Assembly: GCF_014673215.1 (NCBI RefSeq)
Contig: NZ_JACWMS010000006.1
Span: forward strand, 226,505 to 290,504
From: Gordonia hankookensis
GTDB lineage: Bacteria; Actinomycetota; Actinomycetes; Mycobacteriales; Mycobacteriaceae
DNA length: 64,000 bases
Reading direction: 5' to 3'
Shown: one piece after another, positions 1 to 8,510 of the stretch
Layout: the number at the start of each line of letters is the position of its first letter
Numbering within the stretch: the first letter of the stretch is position 1
Made by a program: the position numbers and the translations under genes
The notes under the pieces: generated by a model
What the model was told of the DNA's origin: nothing
Database searches by the model: none
What the model saw: only the letters and a program-made list of their open reading frames with translations

Positions 1-17
1 GGTGATTCTGCTGTCAT
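1..17 (-). CDS. Start of a gene that runs off the left edge (partial)
   Basis: Only five codons and two bases are inside the window. A minus-strand ATG at 17 is preceded by a purine-rich Shine-Dalgarno-like run (GAGGGGG) about five bases upstream, which is why a gene start is proposed. The product cannot be named. It would be transcribed in the same direction as the kinase gene, about 214 bp downstream of that gene's stop. Confidence 0.35.
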
Positions 18-231
18 GGTTCCCCCTCTGTCGGGTGGCGGTGAGCGCATGGGCTTTCCGGTGGCGCAACCCCGGGGCGCGACCGATCACACAATGACTG
101 CCGACGTTAACGGGGTCAGAGATCCCCGGCATCTCGAAGAGTGTTAAATGTTTGCACACAGACCGCGTCCTGATCGCCACGACGGTGTGGAATATGATGG
201 TGGACAGCGCAAATCGGCACGATGTCCGAAT

Positions 232-1191
232 TTACATGTCGTGAAGCGCGCTTCGAACCCAGGGCCAGCGCCGCGTCCGGGGAGCCGCCGGCACCGGGAT
301 GTCTCGCAGTGCTCGTGTCACGATGTCGGTGAACGCGCTGCATGTCTCGTACCGGGTGCGTGGATCCTTTGCCAGCGCCTTGGCGAACACCGAGTTGAGT
401 GCCGAGGGCAGCCAGGGGCGAGCCCGGGTCAGGGGTGGTACCGGATCGTGGAGGTGGGCGTGGGTGATGGCAAAAGCCGTCGCCCTCCGGAAGGGCGGAT
501 CGCCGGTCAGCAGTTCGAACAGGCTGGCGGCCAACGCGTATTGGTCGGTCGCCGGTGAGAGACGTTGAGCGGTGAGCAATTCCGGCGACGCATAGGCGAT
601 CGATCCCTGGACCCTGCCGTTACGCGCGAGCGGACGGGCGTCGTCGAGCAGCTGGGCGATGCCGAAATCCGTCAGGACCGCATGAACGTCGTCGGATGGC
701 ATGGTGACCATGATGTTGGCGGGCTTGACATCACGGTGTAGGACTTCGCGGGCATGGGCGAAATCGAGCGCGTCGGCGATCTGCGCGCCGATCTGCGCGA
801 TCATCGTGATGTCGGGCTCAGCGGGACGATGGGCGATCAGATCGGCGGCCGACACTCCACCGATGTACTCCATCGCCATCCACAGAACGCTTGCAGCACT
901 GTGCCTGTCGTCGACCTGGGGTGGGTCCATCTCCCCGCGCGCGTACATCTTGACGATGTGGGGGTGCCGCAGTCGAGATGCGATGGTGAACTCGCGGTCG
1001 AAGCGTTCGCGAACCCGTTGCCGGTCGTTGGGCCCGGTGTGGAGCACCTTGAGCGCGACCGGATCGGCGGCACCATCGCGGTGCGCGCGATAGACCTCGG
1101 CGCTGCTGCCGCTGCCGAGGAGCGCATCGATGGTGTAGCCGGCCACGGTGTCGCCGGCACCCAGCACCGCAAAGTCGCTCACCCTGCTCAT
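232..1191 (-). CDS. Ser/Thr protein kinase (cytosolic, Hanks type)
   Basis: A 319-aa eukaryotic-type protein kinase. Visible motifs are the Gly-rich loop GSGSSAEVY (about residues 26-34), the ATP-anchoring Lys in VALKVL (about 48), the catalytic loop HRDVKPANI (about 152-160) and the magnesium-binding DFG (about 175), so it should be active. There is no transmembrane helix and no PASTA or other sensor domain after the kinase fold, unlike PknB or PknA. It therefore looks like a soluble kinase. The ATG at 1191 (MSRVSDF) is preferred to the GTG at 1209, which adds six residues outside the fold and would sit 13 bp from the divergent oxidase start. No clear ribosome site precedes it. Its substrate is unknown. 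Confidence 0.9.
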   Translation of the reverse strand: MSRVSDFAVLGAGDTVAGYTIDALLGSGSSAEVYRAHRDGAADPVALKVLHTGPNDRQRVRERFDREFTIASRLRHPHIVKMYARGEMDPPQVDDRHSAASVLWMAMEYIGGVSAADLIAHRPAEPDITMIAQIGAQIADALDFAHAREVLHRDVKPANIMVTMPSDDVHAVLTDFGIAQLLDDARPLARNGRVQGSIAYASPELLTAQRLSPATDQYALAASLFELLTGDPPFRRATAFAITHAHLHDPVPPLTRARPWLPSALNSVFAKALAKDPRTRYETCSAFTDIVTRALRDIPVPAAPRTRRWPWVRSALHDM

Positions 1192-1210
1192 TCTGCCGGG
1201 TCGTCGCACC

Positions 1211-1216
1211 TATGGT
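1211..1216 (+). promoter_or_regulatory. -10 element of a probable leaderless promoter
   Basis: TATGGT ends six bases before the ATG at 1223. No Shine-Dalgarno sequence is present, so transcription probably starts at or next to the A of the start codon. This is inferred from spacing alone. Confidence 0.5.
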
Positions 1217-1222
1217 TGACAC

Positions 1223-2629
1223 ATGACGCGAATGACGGAGCCCGCCTCGTCCGGTCCCGGCGCCCGAAGCGTGGCCACGGACTCCCTCGCCGCTGCGCTG
1301 CCGAACGGGATGGTGGTCACCGACCCCGACATCCTCGCTGCATATCGGCAGGATCGTGCGCAGGATCCGCAGGCCGGGACGCCGCTCGCGCTGATCCGCC
1401 CGACGACCACCGAGCACGTGCAGATCGCGGTCCGCTGGTGTGGTGAGCACGGCATCCCGCTCATCACCCGCGGAGCCGGGACCAGCCTGTCCGGCGGTTC
1501 GACCGCTGTCGACGGAGCGGTGATGATCTCGACCGAGAAGATGCGTGAGCTCGCGATCGCCACCGCGACGCGGACCGCGGTGGCACAACCGGGACTGTTC
1601 AATTCCGAGGTCAAGGCGGCCGCCGCAGCCAATGGTCTCTGGTATCCGCCGGACCCGTCGTCGTTCGAGATCTGCTCGATCGGTGGCAACGTCGCCACCA
1701 ATGCGGGCGGTCTGTGTTGTGTGAAGTACGGCGTGACCACCGACTACGTGCTCGGCCTCGAGGTGGTCCTCGCCGATGGTCGCGCGGTGCGGCTCGGCGG
1801 CATGCAGTTGAAGGACTCCGCCGGGTTGTCACTGACCAAACTGTTCGTGGGCAGTGAGGGCCTGCTCGGGATCATCACCGAGGTGACCCTGCGTCTGTTG
1901 CCGCCCCAGGCGCCGGCCTCCACCGTCGTGGGAACTTTCGCGTCGGTTCACGAGGCGAGTCAGGCCGTCCTCGCGATCACGTCGCAGATCCGGCCGGCGA
2001 TGCTCGAGTTCATGGACTCCGTCTCCATCAACGCTGTCGAGGACATGCTGCGGATGGGGCTCGACCGGCAGGCGGGAGCTCTGCTGGTGGCCCAGTCGGA
2101 TGCTCCCGGCCCGGCCGGGGCGGCTGAGGTCGAGATAATCTCGCAGGCGTTCGAGGCACACGGCGCAAGTGAGGTGTTCGCCACCGACGATCCGCAGGAG
2201 GGCGAGGCCTTCACCGCCGCTCGGCGTGCCGCGATCCCCGCCGTGGAGAAGATCGGGTCGTTGCTGCTCGAGGACGTAGGGGTGCCGCTTCCGCAGTTGC
2301 CCGCGCTGATCGACGGCGTCGGGACGATCGCGGCCGACAACGGCGTGTTGATCTCCGTGATCGCCCATGCCGGCGACGGCAACACCCATCCGTTGATCGT
2401 CTTCGACCCGGCCGACACCGACGAGGCCGCCCGCGCACAGCGCGCCTTCGGGCAGATCATGGATCTGGCGATCTCCCTCGGAGGCACCATCACGGGCGAA
2501 CACGGCGTCGGCAGACTCAAGAAGAACTGGCTGCCGGATCAGGTCGGGCCCGACGTCATGGATCTCACCGCGACCATCAAGCATGCGCTGGACCCGCAGG
2601 GGATCTTGAATCCTGGTGTACTGCTCTAA
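1223..2629 (+). CDS. FAD-linked oxidase, glycolate/D-lactate dehydrogenase (GlcD-like)
   Basis: A 468-aa flavoprotein of the VAO/PCMH family. It has the FAD-binding motif RGAGTSLSGG (residues 83-92) and the C-terminal FAD-linked oxidase domain, with an active-site-type HAGDGNTHP segment near 376-384 and the signature GEHGVG (425-430). Family members oxidise 2-hydroxy acids such as glycolate, D-lactate or D-2-hydroxyglutarate to 2-oxo acids. No FeS partner (GlcF) is adjacent, so the electron acceptor is unclear. The start is backed by a -10 hexamer six bases upstream, suggesting a leaderless message. Its 3' end overlaps the convergent DUF1330 gene by four bases. The exact substrate cannot be read from sequence. 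Confidence 0.88.
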   Translation: MTRMTEPASSGPGARSVATDSLAAALPNGMVVTDPDILAAYRQDRAQDPQAGTPLALIRPTTTEHVQIAVRWCGEHGIPLITRGAGTSLSGGSTAVDGAVMISTEKMRELAIATATRTAVAQPGLFNSEVKAAAAANGLWYPPDPSSFEICSIGGNVATNAGGLCCVKYGVTTDYVLGLEVVLADGRAVRLGGMQLKDSAGLSLTKLFVGSEGLLGIITEVTLRLLPPQAPASTVVGTFASVHEASQAVLAITSQIRPAMLEFMDSVSINAVEDMLRMGLDRQAGALLVAQSDAPGPAGAAEVEIISQAFEAHGASEVFATDDPQEGEAFTAARRAAIPAVEKIGSLLLEDVGVPLPQLPALIDGVGTIAADNGVLISVIAHAGDGNTHPLIVFDPADTDEAARAQRAFGQIMDLAISLGGTITGEHGVGRLKKNWLPDQVGPDVMDLTATIKHALDPQGILNPGVLL

Positions 2630-3069
2630 CTCTCGGCGGTTGTCGCGATCAGCCGCGAGTCCGCCATCGCAGCAGTGCGATGCCGCGACAGCGACTGATA
2701 CGCCGGGTCGGTGACCATCTGGCGGAAGGCCTCCGGACTCGGGTAGCGGACCAGGAGGATCGAGTCCCACTGCTCGTCGGCAGGCCCGATCACGGTCGGC
2801 CCGCAGTCACCGTGGTAGATGACCTCTGCCCCGGCCTTCTCGAGATGCGGAGTCGCCGCCTTGCCGTAGATGCGGTAGGCCTCGGCCCCGGAGATCGGCT
2901 GTGCCGGCGCCAGTTCCTCCGCCTGGGAGTAGTCGGCCACCTCGCGGTAGCGGAGCAGATTGAGCATCGTGACCGGTTGATCCGCCGGCAACTCCGACAG
3001 CTGCTTCGCGAACTGTCCTCTTTGTGGATCGATGGCGCGCCGGTCGGCGGGCGGAAGGTCGGGGCTCAT
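2626..3069 (-). CDS. DUF1330 family protein
   Basis: A 147-aa small soluble protein with the look of the DUF1330 (dimeric alpha-beta barrel) family: VTMLNLLRYRE near the N-terminus, the GAEAYRIYGK segment, a central GPTVIGP and the late YPSPEAFRQMVTDPAYQ stretch. The molecular function of the family is not settled. It lies six bases downstream of the AidB-like acyl-CoA dehydrogenase on the same strand and is almost certainly co-transcribed with it. Its stop overlaps the convergent oxidase by four bases. No catalytic residue can be assigned. Confidence 0.8.
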   Translation of the reverse strand: MSPDLPPADRRAIDPQRGQFAKQLSELPADQPVTMLNLLRYREVADYSQAEELAPAQPISGAEAYRIYGKAATPHLEKAGAEVIYHGDCGPTVIGPADEQWDSILLVRYPSPEAFRQMVTDPAYQSLSRHRTAAMADSRLIATTAES

Positions 3070-3075
3070 GGTGGG

Positions 3076-4758
3076 TCAGTGCCTTTCGAGGATCGCGGAC
3101 AGGTCGGCGCCGTCCGGCAGCGCGCCGTACTCGAACTTGCGGTCCTCGCCGAGACGGGCCGCGATGAACGCGTCGGCCACCGGTGCCGGTGAGAACCGGA
3201 CGAGCAGCGACGCCTCGAGGGCAAGGGCCATCGACTCCACGACGGAACGGGCGCGCCGTTGGGCCGATGCCGCGTCGAGGCGGGCGAGCTCACCGAGGTG
3301 ATCGCGGAGGCTGTCGAGATGGGTGTCGAGTATCCGGCTCGAACCGCGGGCCAGGGAGATCTCGGCGTCGAATGCCGCCACCGACTCCGGCTCGCGGGTC
3401 ATCGCCCGCAAGACGTCCAGCGCGATCACGTTGCCGGACCCCTCCCAGACGGCCATCACCGGCTGTTCTCGGTACCGCATCGCGAGCGGGAAATCCTCGG
3501 TGTAACCGTTGCCGCCCAGGCACTCCAGGGCTTCGTACGAATGGTGCGGGCCGCGCTTGCAGATCCAGTACTTGGCGACCGCGGTGGCCAGCCGTCGGAA
3601 GGCGCGCTCCTGATCGTCGGCGTCCTCGTCGTGGGCGCGGGCCAGGCGGATCGCGGTGACCGTCGCGGCCTCGGATTCCAGTGACAGGTCGGCGAGTACC
3701 GCGGCCATCGCCGGCTGATCGGCGAGCGTCGCACCGAACGCGGCGCGGTGGCGGGCGTGCCAGACCGCCTCGGCGACGGATTGCCGCATGCCGGACGCGC
3801 TGCCGAGGACGCAATCCAGGCGGGTCTGCGCGACCATCTCGATGATGGTCCGCACGCCGCGGCCCGGCTCGCCGATCATCACGGCGACGGTGCCGTCGAG
3901 TTCGATCTCCGACGACGCATTCGACTTGTTGCCGAGTTTGTTCTTGAGCCGCTGGATGCGGAAGACGTTGCGGGTCCCATCCGGCAGTACCCGGGGCAGC
4001 AGGAAGCACGAAAGGCCTTCACCTGCGGGACCTTCCGCCTGCGCCAACACCAGGAACGCATCCGACATCGGGGCCGAGCAGAACCACTTGTGACCCGTGA
4101 GCAGGTATTCGGCGCCGGGACCGCCACCTCCCACCGGCTTGGCGACCGTGGTGTTGGCGCGGACATCGGAGCCGCCCTGCTTCTCGGTCATCGACATCCC
4201 GAAGATCGCCGACTGCTTGTCGGCGCTCAGGTCGGGGGAGTAGCTGCGGGACAGGGCCTTCGGAACCCACTGCGCGGCCACGTCGGGCTGCAGTTCGAGC
4301 GACGGGATGACCGCGTGGGTCATCGACACCGGACAGGCGTGGCCCGGCTCGATCTGACCGAACATCATGAATCCGGCGGCCCGCACCACATGGGAGCCGG
4401 GCTGCGGGTCTGCCCAGCAACGGGTGTGCGAGCCGTGGGCGATCGAGGCGGCGATGATCCGGTGGTACGCGGGGTGGTACTCGACCTCGTCGATCCGGTT
4501 GCCCCACCGATCGTGGGTGTGCAGCTCGGGCGTGATCGTGTTGGCCAGGTGTGCGTCGTGCTGGAACTGCTCACTGCCGACCAGGGCGCCGATCTCGCGC
4601 AGCTCGTCGTCGGCCCATCCGCCGTCGTGGCGTCGAACAGCCTCGCGGAGAACGGTGTTGAGCTCATATTCGTTGATGTCGCGACGGGGCGCGGACTGGT
4701 TGAGCACCGTGTGCGTGACGTGGGGCTGCGGTGTGGTGTGGGTGTCGGACTGCGTCAT
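3076..4758 (-). CDS. AidB-like acyl-CoA dehydrogenase
   Basis: A 560-aa flavoprotein, longer than the usual ~390 aa of acyl-CoA dehydrogenases and close to AidB (~540 aa). The N-terminal opening VLNQSAPRRDINEYEL resembles the AidB N-terminal extension. The ACAD core shows FGMSMTEKQGGSDVRANTT, the FAD/substrate segment LTGHKWFCSAPMSDAF, and ALECLGGNGYTEDFPLA near the C-terminus. In E. coli, AidB belongs to the alkylation (Ada) response, but actinobacterial relatives are also annotated as isovaleryl-CoA-like dehydrogenases, so its role here is open. It precedes the DUF1330 gene by six bases. An interspersed repeat array separates it from the upstream TetR gene. Confidence 0.87.
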   Translation of the reverse strand: MTQSDTHTTPQPHVTHTVLNQSAPRRDINEYELNTVLREAVRRHDGGWADDELREIGALVGSEQFQHDAHLANTITPELHTHDRWGNRIDEVEYHPAYHRIIAASIAHGSHTRCWADPQPGSHVVRAAGFMMFGQIEPGHACPVSMTHAVIPSLELQPDVAAQWVPKALSRSYSPDLSADKQSAIFGMSMTEKQGGSDVRANTTVAKPVGGGGPGAEYLLTGHKWFCSAPMSDAFLVLAQAEGPAGEGLSCFLLPRVLPDGTRNVFRIQRLKNKLGNKSNASSEIELDGTVAVMIGEPGRGVRTIIEMVAQTRLDCVLGSASGMRQSVAEAVWHARHRAAFGATLADQPAMAAVLADLSLESEAATVTAIRLARAHDEDADDQERAFRRLATAVAKYWICKRGPHHSYEALECLGGNGYTEDFPLAMRYREQPVMAVWEGSGNVIALDVLRAMTREPESVAAFDAEISLARGSSRILDTHLDSLRDHLGELARLDAASAQRRARSVVESMALALEASLLVRFSPAPVADAFIAARLGEDRKFEYGALPDGADLSAILERH

Positions 4759-4773
4759 CGTGTTTCCTTCTCA

Positions 4774-4906
4774 TCTCGCTGGTCGAGTGGCTGCGAAGTC
4801 GTGCCGTGACCTCATCCCGCTGGTCGAGTAGCCACGAAGTCATCCCGCGACCTCATCCCGCTGGTCGAGTAGCCACGAACGAAGTGAGTGGCGTATCGAG
4901 ACCACC
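4774..4906. repeat. Array of three interspersed palindromic repeat units, two truncated
   Basis: The core CTGGTCGAGTRGCNRCGAA occurs three times: near 4779-4796, 4820-4837 and 4861-4878. The second and third copies are also preceded by CTCATCCCG. Only the last copy (about 4852-4906) is complete. It can fold by pairing GGTCGAGTAGCCAC (4863-4876) imperfectly with GTGGCGTATCGAGACC (4888-4903) around GAACGAAGTGA. This resembles the REP-like hairpin repeats scattered between genes of mycolic-acid actinobacteria. The complete unit overlaps the 3' end of the TetR gene and encodes its last residues. Confidence 0.75.
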
Positions 4907-5530
4907 CGCCAACGTCCGATCGAGAACCTGCTCGGGTATCTGCAGATTCGTGAAGATCACGGCGACAGCATCTTCGAGGTTGTCGTCGAAGTCGGGACCT
5001 GTCGCGGCCTTCTGGACGATGAGCCCGAAGATGGCCGACCAGAACGCTTTTGCCTCCACCCCGATCTCGGCGCGCAGTTGCCAGCCGGTCCGGACCAGGG
5101 TGCGCATCAGGGCCTCTTCGCCGCGTTCGTGGAGGGTGCGCAGCGTATCGCTGATGCTGTCCCGGAGATCCGCGCGACGCGAGACGAGGAGCATGGCAGT
5201 GGTGAAGAGTTCGACGTTGCGGGCCTGCGGACCGAGCAGCGACTTCACCAGGGTGGTGGTGTACTCACGCACCGTGGTCGCGGACGCGGCGGCATCCTCG
5301 GCGTGGCGGCCGGCTCGTAGTACGGCCGCACACGCCACCTCGACGAAGAGTTGCTCCTTGGAGCCGAAATAGTACGTGACCTGGTTCGGGTAGGCCCCGG
5401 CCCGCTGACAGATCTGCGCGATGGACGCCGTCTCGCCATGTTCTGCGAACACCTCGGTGGCCGCGGACAGCAATGCGCGACGTGTCGCCTTACCGGCTTC
5501 ACGCGTTCCGCGTCCGTTTGCGCTGGTCAT
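4853..5530 (-). CDS. TetR/AcrR family regulator
   Basis: A 225-aa repressor with the N-terminal TetR helix-turn-helix (about residues 34-60: SIAQICQRAGAYPNQVTYYF) and a ligand/dimer domain. The ATG at 5530 is chosen over the TTG at 5563. It has GATGAGG just upstream, and the longer form would begin inside the likely operator at 5546-5562. The last 17 or so residues (GGLDTPLTSF then VATRPAG) are encoded by the adjacent interspersed repeat, so the natural C-terminus has been replaced or extended. It is co-oriented with the AidB-like gene downstream, which it may control along with itself. The inducer is unknown. Confidence 0.9.
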   Translation of the reverse strand: MTSANGRGTREAGKATRRALLSAATEVFAEHGETASIAQICQRAGAYPNQVTYYFGSKEQLFVEVACAAVLRAGRHAEDAAASATTVREYTTTLVKSLLGPQARNVELFTTAMLLVSRRADLRDSISDTLRTLHERGEEALMRTLVRTGWQLRAEIGVEAKAFWSAIFGLIVQKAATGPDFDDNLEDAVAVIFTNLQIPEQVLDRTLAGGLDTPLTSFVATRPAG

Positions 5531-5545
5531 CGCCACCTCATCGAG

Positions 5546-5562
5546 TGTTTGTATGGCAAACA
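5546..5562. promoter_or_regulatory. Putative TetR operator
   Basis: A perfect inverted repeat, TGTTTG, five-base spacer, CAAACA. It lies 16-32 bp upstream of the TetR ATG at 5530, the usual place for an autoregulatory TetR site. Confidence 0.55.
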
Positions 5563-5771
5563 ATAAATGACGGAGTGGTGGGGGTCAAGGACGAATCGGG
5601 AGTCAGCTTGCTAGCAGCAGCAACATCCGCCTCGAGTGGGGATAATCCGATGGGTCTGCTGCACGGACAGGTGACAGTTTCGGTGTTATGCCGCAGTCCT
5701 TCGACCCTGCCCGGCGTGGGTGTGGTCGGACATTGATCGATGAGTCGTCCCAGCGAGACGTATCGCCGCGA

Positions 5772-7619
5772 TCACGCCGTGACCGCGGCTGCGCAGTCCG
5801 GGCATCGATGCGGTCGGCGGCCACGGGCACGTGGACGTTCCCAGCTCCGTGAGCAGTCGATGCAAACGAGGATGTCAGTGCCGACAATCGATGTCGGCGG
5901 ACCGGCGGCGGACGCTCTTACCGATGGAGCGCGACGACATGGCGGGCACACCCGTGTACGACGGGTCGCGGTCCAGGAATCGCCGCACTGCTCGCAGACG
6001 CTTGCGACGCCGTGGCGGCGAAGCACTGTGACGGGCAGTCCTGTGCTTGTGGTTGCTGCGGTGAGGAAGTCGTCGAGCGCGGCAATCGGAATTCCGAACT
6101 TGCGGGCTGCCTTCGCCTTTCCGGAAAGGGTGGCAGGGTCGGCGGCGACGAGTAGCCCGCATCCTTTTGAGGTCACGGCGTCAACCGGTGTCAATCCGTG
6201 TGCTGTCGCGATGGCGTGCAGCTCGGCTCGCGGCAGCGCGCGGCCGGCGGTGTCGCCGTCGCCGGTGAAACACACCGTCAGCCCCGGTTCGAGCGAGACT
6301 ACGTCGTCAGTGAACCGGAACGGGTTGGTGCGGGTGGCCACCACGTGGGGGTCGAGGTTCAGGAGGGCTGCGACCCGGACGAGTCTGTCTATTTCGTCAT
6401 CGGTGACGATTCCGTCGTCGAGTGCGGTGTCAATCAGATCGTTGAGGAAGCCGCGATGAGCTCGGGCGATGTCGGCTGCCGAGAGGCCGCTGTCACGGGC
6501 CAACTCCTCGAGTTCGGCTCTCTCTGCCGCGCTCAGTTGCAGATCGGCCAGGGCCTGATCCAGCAGCACGGCATAGTCGGCGACGTCAGGTTCCAGGTGA
6601 ATATCACTCGCCAGTTCGACCAGATACGGTGCGGGCTCGTGTACGAATGCGCCGGCAGCGCGCGCCACCAGTTGGGTGGAGCCCACTGAGCAGATCCCGG
6701 TGTGTGCGGGTTTGCCGGCAGTCGCGAAGCGGTCGGCTACCGCGAGTAACAAGCTTGCGGTAGCGCGCGCATCGTTGGCAGCGCAGTGTGCGCCGTGAAG
6801 TATAACGGCGTGGTCGCGGCAGGCTGCGGCGAGTTTGCGTCCGGTTACCGCTAGTGTGTCGAGGCCTGTGCCCCAGCGGATATCGATGCCCGCACGGGTC
6901 AACTCGCTGCCAATCATGCGAGTGTCGAATGAGATGTTGTGGGCGACGACGACAGCACCGTCGAGGCGGGCTGCTACCGCAACAGCGATATCGTCGAACG
7001 ACGGGGCATCGGTCAACATTGTCGGAGTTAGGCCGTGTATCCAGGTAGGGCCGACATCGCGGTGCGGATTGACCAACGTCTCGAACTCATCCCGAATCTG
7101 TCCGTGCTCGTCGAGCGTAATGATCGCAATTTCGACGACACGATCGGTACGTCCGAGTCCGGTGGTCTCCACATCGACCACTACGACTCGTTCTGCGGAT
7201 CCCATCAATGCTCGCAGCGTCGGTACCGTGACGTTGTCGGCACTGATTGCTGAAGGTTCATTGACCGGCGAGGTCTCGCTTGGAACGAAGTCACCAACCT
7301 CAGAAACTACGTGCGCCGCAGACGGTTCAACGGACTGAAGCTGGATGAGTTCTACTCCCCGGGCATCAGACTCTTGAGGTGGCAGGGTGTCAGGGGACGA
7401 TGTGTTCGTTGGCATTGATGCTGCCAGGCGTTGCTGGGCGTGGTCGTGGGTAGTTGCAGTCCACGTTGCGCCGTCGAACCACCGCAGGTGGGCTTGGTGC
7501 CAAGGGTCGGCGTACCAGCCTTGCTGAGCACTCGTCGATTGGCTCCAGTTGGCACCGTCGAACCATCGCACTGGAGCCTGGCGCCAAGGATCTGCATACC
7601 AACCGGCCGGTGCGCTCAT
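5772..7619 (-). CDS. DUF2510-exonuclease (DEDDh)-BRCT-zinc ribbon fusion protein
   Basis: A 615-aa multidomain protein. Two N-terminal DUF2510 repeats (GWYADPW...RWFDG...W, about residues 7-27 and 34-53) are followed by a low-complexity linker. A DnaQ-like 3'-5' exonuclease follows, with DVETTG (D149, E151), HNISFD (D232) and HCAANDARA (H278, D283), a complete DEDDh set. A helical segment (about 345-430) precedes a BRCT-like region (about 442-520, CFTGDGD, SKGCGLLVAAD) of the type fused to DnaQ in some actinobacteria. Two CxxC pairs form a zinc ribbon (542/545, 558/561) and another four Cys (586/589, 606/609) form a second. The ATG at 7619 has GGGAGGA upstream. It probably processes nucleic acid ends; DUF2510 is often seen in membrane or envelope proteins, so the combination is odd. 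Confidence 0.85.
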   Translation of the reverse strand: MSAPAGWYADPWRQAPVRWFDGANWSQSTSAQQGWYADPWHQAHLRWFDGATWTATTHDHAQQRLAASMPTNTSSPDTLPPQESDARGVELIQLQSVEPSAAHVVSEVGDFVPSETSPVNEPSAISADNVTVPTLRALMGSAERVVVVDVETTGLGRTDRVVEIAIITLDEHGQIRDEFETLVNPHRDVGPTWIHGLTPTMLTDAPSFDDIAVAVAARLDGAVVVAHNISFDTRMIGSELTRAGIDIRWGTGLDTLAVTGRKLAAACRDHAVILHGAHCAANDARATASLLLAVADRFATAGKPAHTGICSVGSTQLVARAAGAFVHEPAPYLVELASDIHLEPDVADYAVLLDQALADLQLSAAERAELEELARDSGLSAADIARAHRGFLNDLIDTALDDGIVTDDEIDRLVRVAALLNLDPHVVATRTNPFRFTDDVVSLEPGLTVCFTGDGDTAGRALPRAELHAIATAHGLTPVDAVTSKGCGLLVAADPATLSGKAKAARKFGIPIAALDDFLTAATTSTGLPVTVLRRHGVASVCEQCGDSWTATRRTRVCPPCRRAPSVRASAAGPPTSIVGTDILVCIDCSRSWERPRARGRRPHRCPDCAAAVTA

Positions 7620-7779
7620 ATGTTGCGGTCCTCCCTGAGTTCGGATGCCATACAGTATCGGTCGGCACTGACGAAAATGGTCGACTGATGTTCGTGTCGA
7701 TGCCGACATGCCGTTTTGTTCGGAAACCACTGTCCGACGATCGTGCAACGAGGTGCCGCCGATTGGACGCCAGCTTGGA

Positions 7780-8283
7780 ATGAATACAATTCGGGAAAAG
7801 ACTGAAGTGTTCGAAGGAGAAGATGTCGCGGGACACGCACTTCAGGCCGCGCATAGCGTTATCGATGACGCTCTTAACTTCGACAAAGATCAGAAACCGT
7901 TAGAGAAACTCATGATCGGTTGCTGGAAGATCCTAGTCAAGCAGCTCGGACAAGGCTCAAGTGTGCGGGGGCGGATGCGACGACAGAAATGTGGGTACCG
8001 GACAGGCGATTCGTGTAACCTCGCCGAGCGCATGCCCTATGCGGCAGACTACTTGGCCAGAACTCTTGTGACCCAGTTTCCGAAGGGCGAGCTGGAGGAA
8101 TGGTTGGTTCCTGGACTTCGTGGAAGGTCCGTGGGCGTCCTTCGAATGGGCGATCGCCCCCCTTGGGCCCTGTCGCCGGTCGACCCGCTCGTACGCGACG
8201 CGCACGGCCTCGTCAGTCGACCAAATTCGACCGCCATACGTCTCTGGTTGGCTTATGATTTGTCCGCACGTGAGGGCATGTAG
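7780..8283 (+). CDS. Hypothetical protein, weakly supported
   Basis: A 167-aa reading frame in the lower-GC patch, divergent from the exonuclease gene. The first half (HALQAAHSVIDDALNF, LEKLMIGCWKILVKQLG) reads like a small helical protein. The second half is Arg/Pro-rich and may be a shifted or non-coding continuation. The ATG at 7780 has only a poor ribosome site (TTGGA). It ends 227 bp before the alpha/beta hydrolase gene on the same strand. No family is recognised. It may be a degenerate gene or no gene at all. Confidence 0.3.
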   Translation: MNTIREKTEVFEGEDVAGHALQAAHSVIDDALNFDKDQKPLEKLMIGCWKILVKQLGQGSSVRGRMRRQKCGYRTGDSCNLAERMPYAADYLARTLVTQFPKGELEEWLVPGLRGRSVGVLRMGDRPPWALSPVDPLVRDAHGLVSRPNSTAIRLWLAYDLSAREGM

Positions 8284-8510
8284 CTGCCGCTGGGACCACA
8301 TTGGCTACGAGACGGCCATGAGTGCTCGGCCTCTGCCTGACGAGCAGTGCGCACTCACTTTGAAGAGCCATCAAATGACAGGCAATAATCACCGGTATCA
8401 GCCGTCAAGACGGCGCTTCCTGGAACTGGCAGCGAAACTTGCGCGACTTGTGTGTGGCTCTTGTGAGCGTGTGCCATCCTTGTGAAAGGCTCTATTCTGA
8501 GGAGGCGGTT

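Noticed and set aside
5531..5563. TTG start for the first TetR gene
   Set aside because: It would place the start inside the probable operator, and the ATG at 5530 has GATGAGG upstream.
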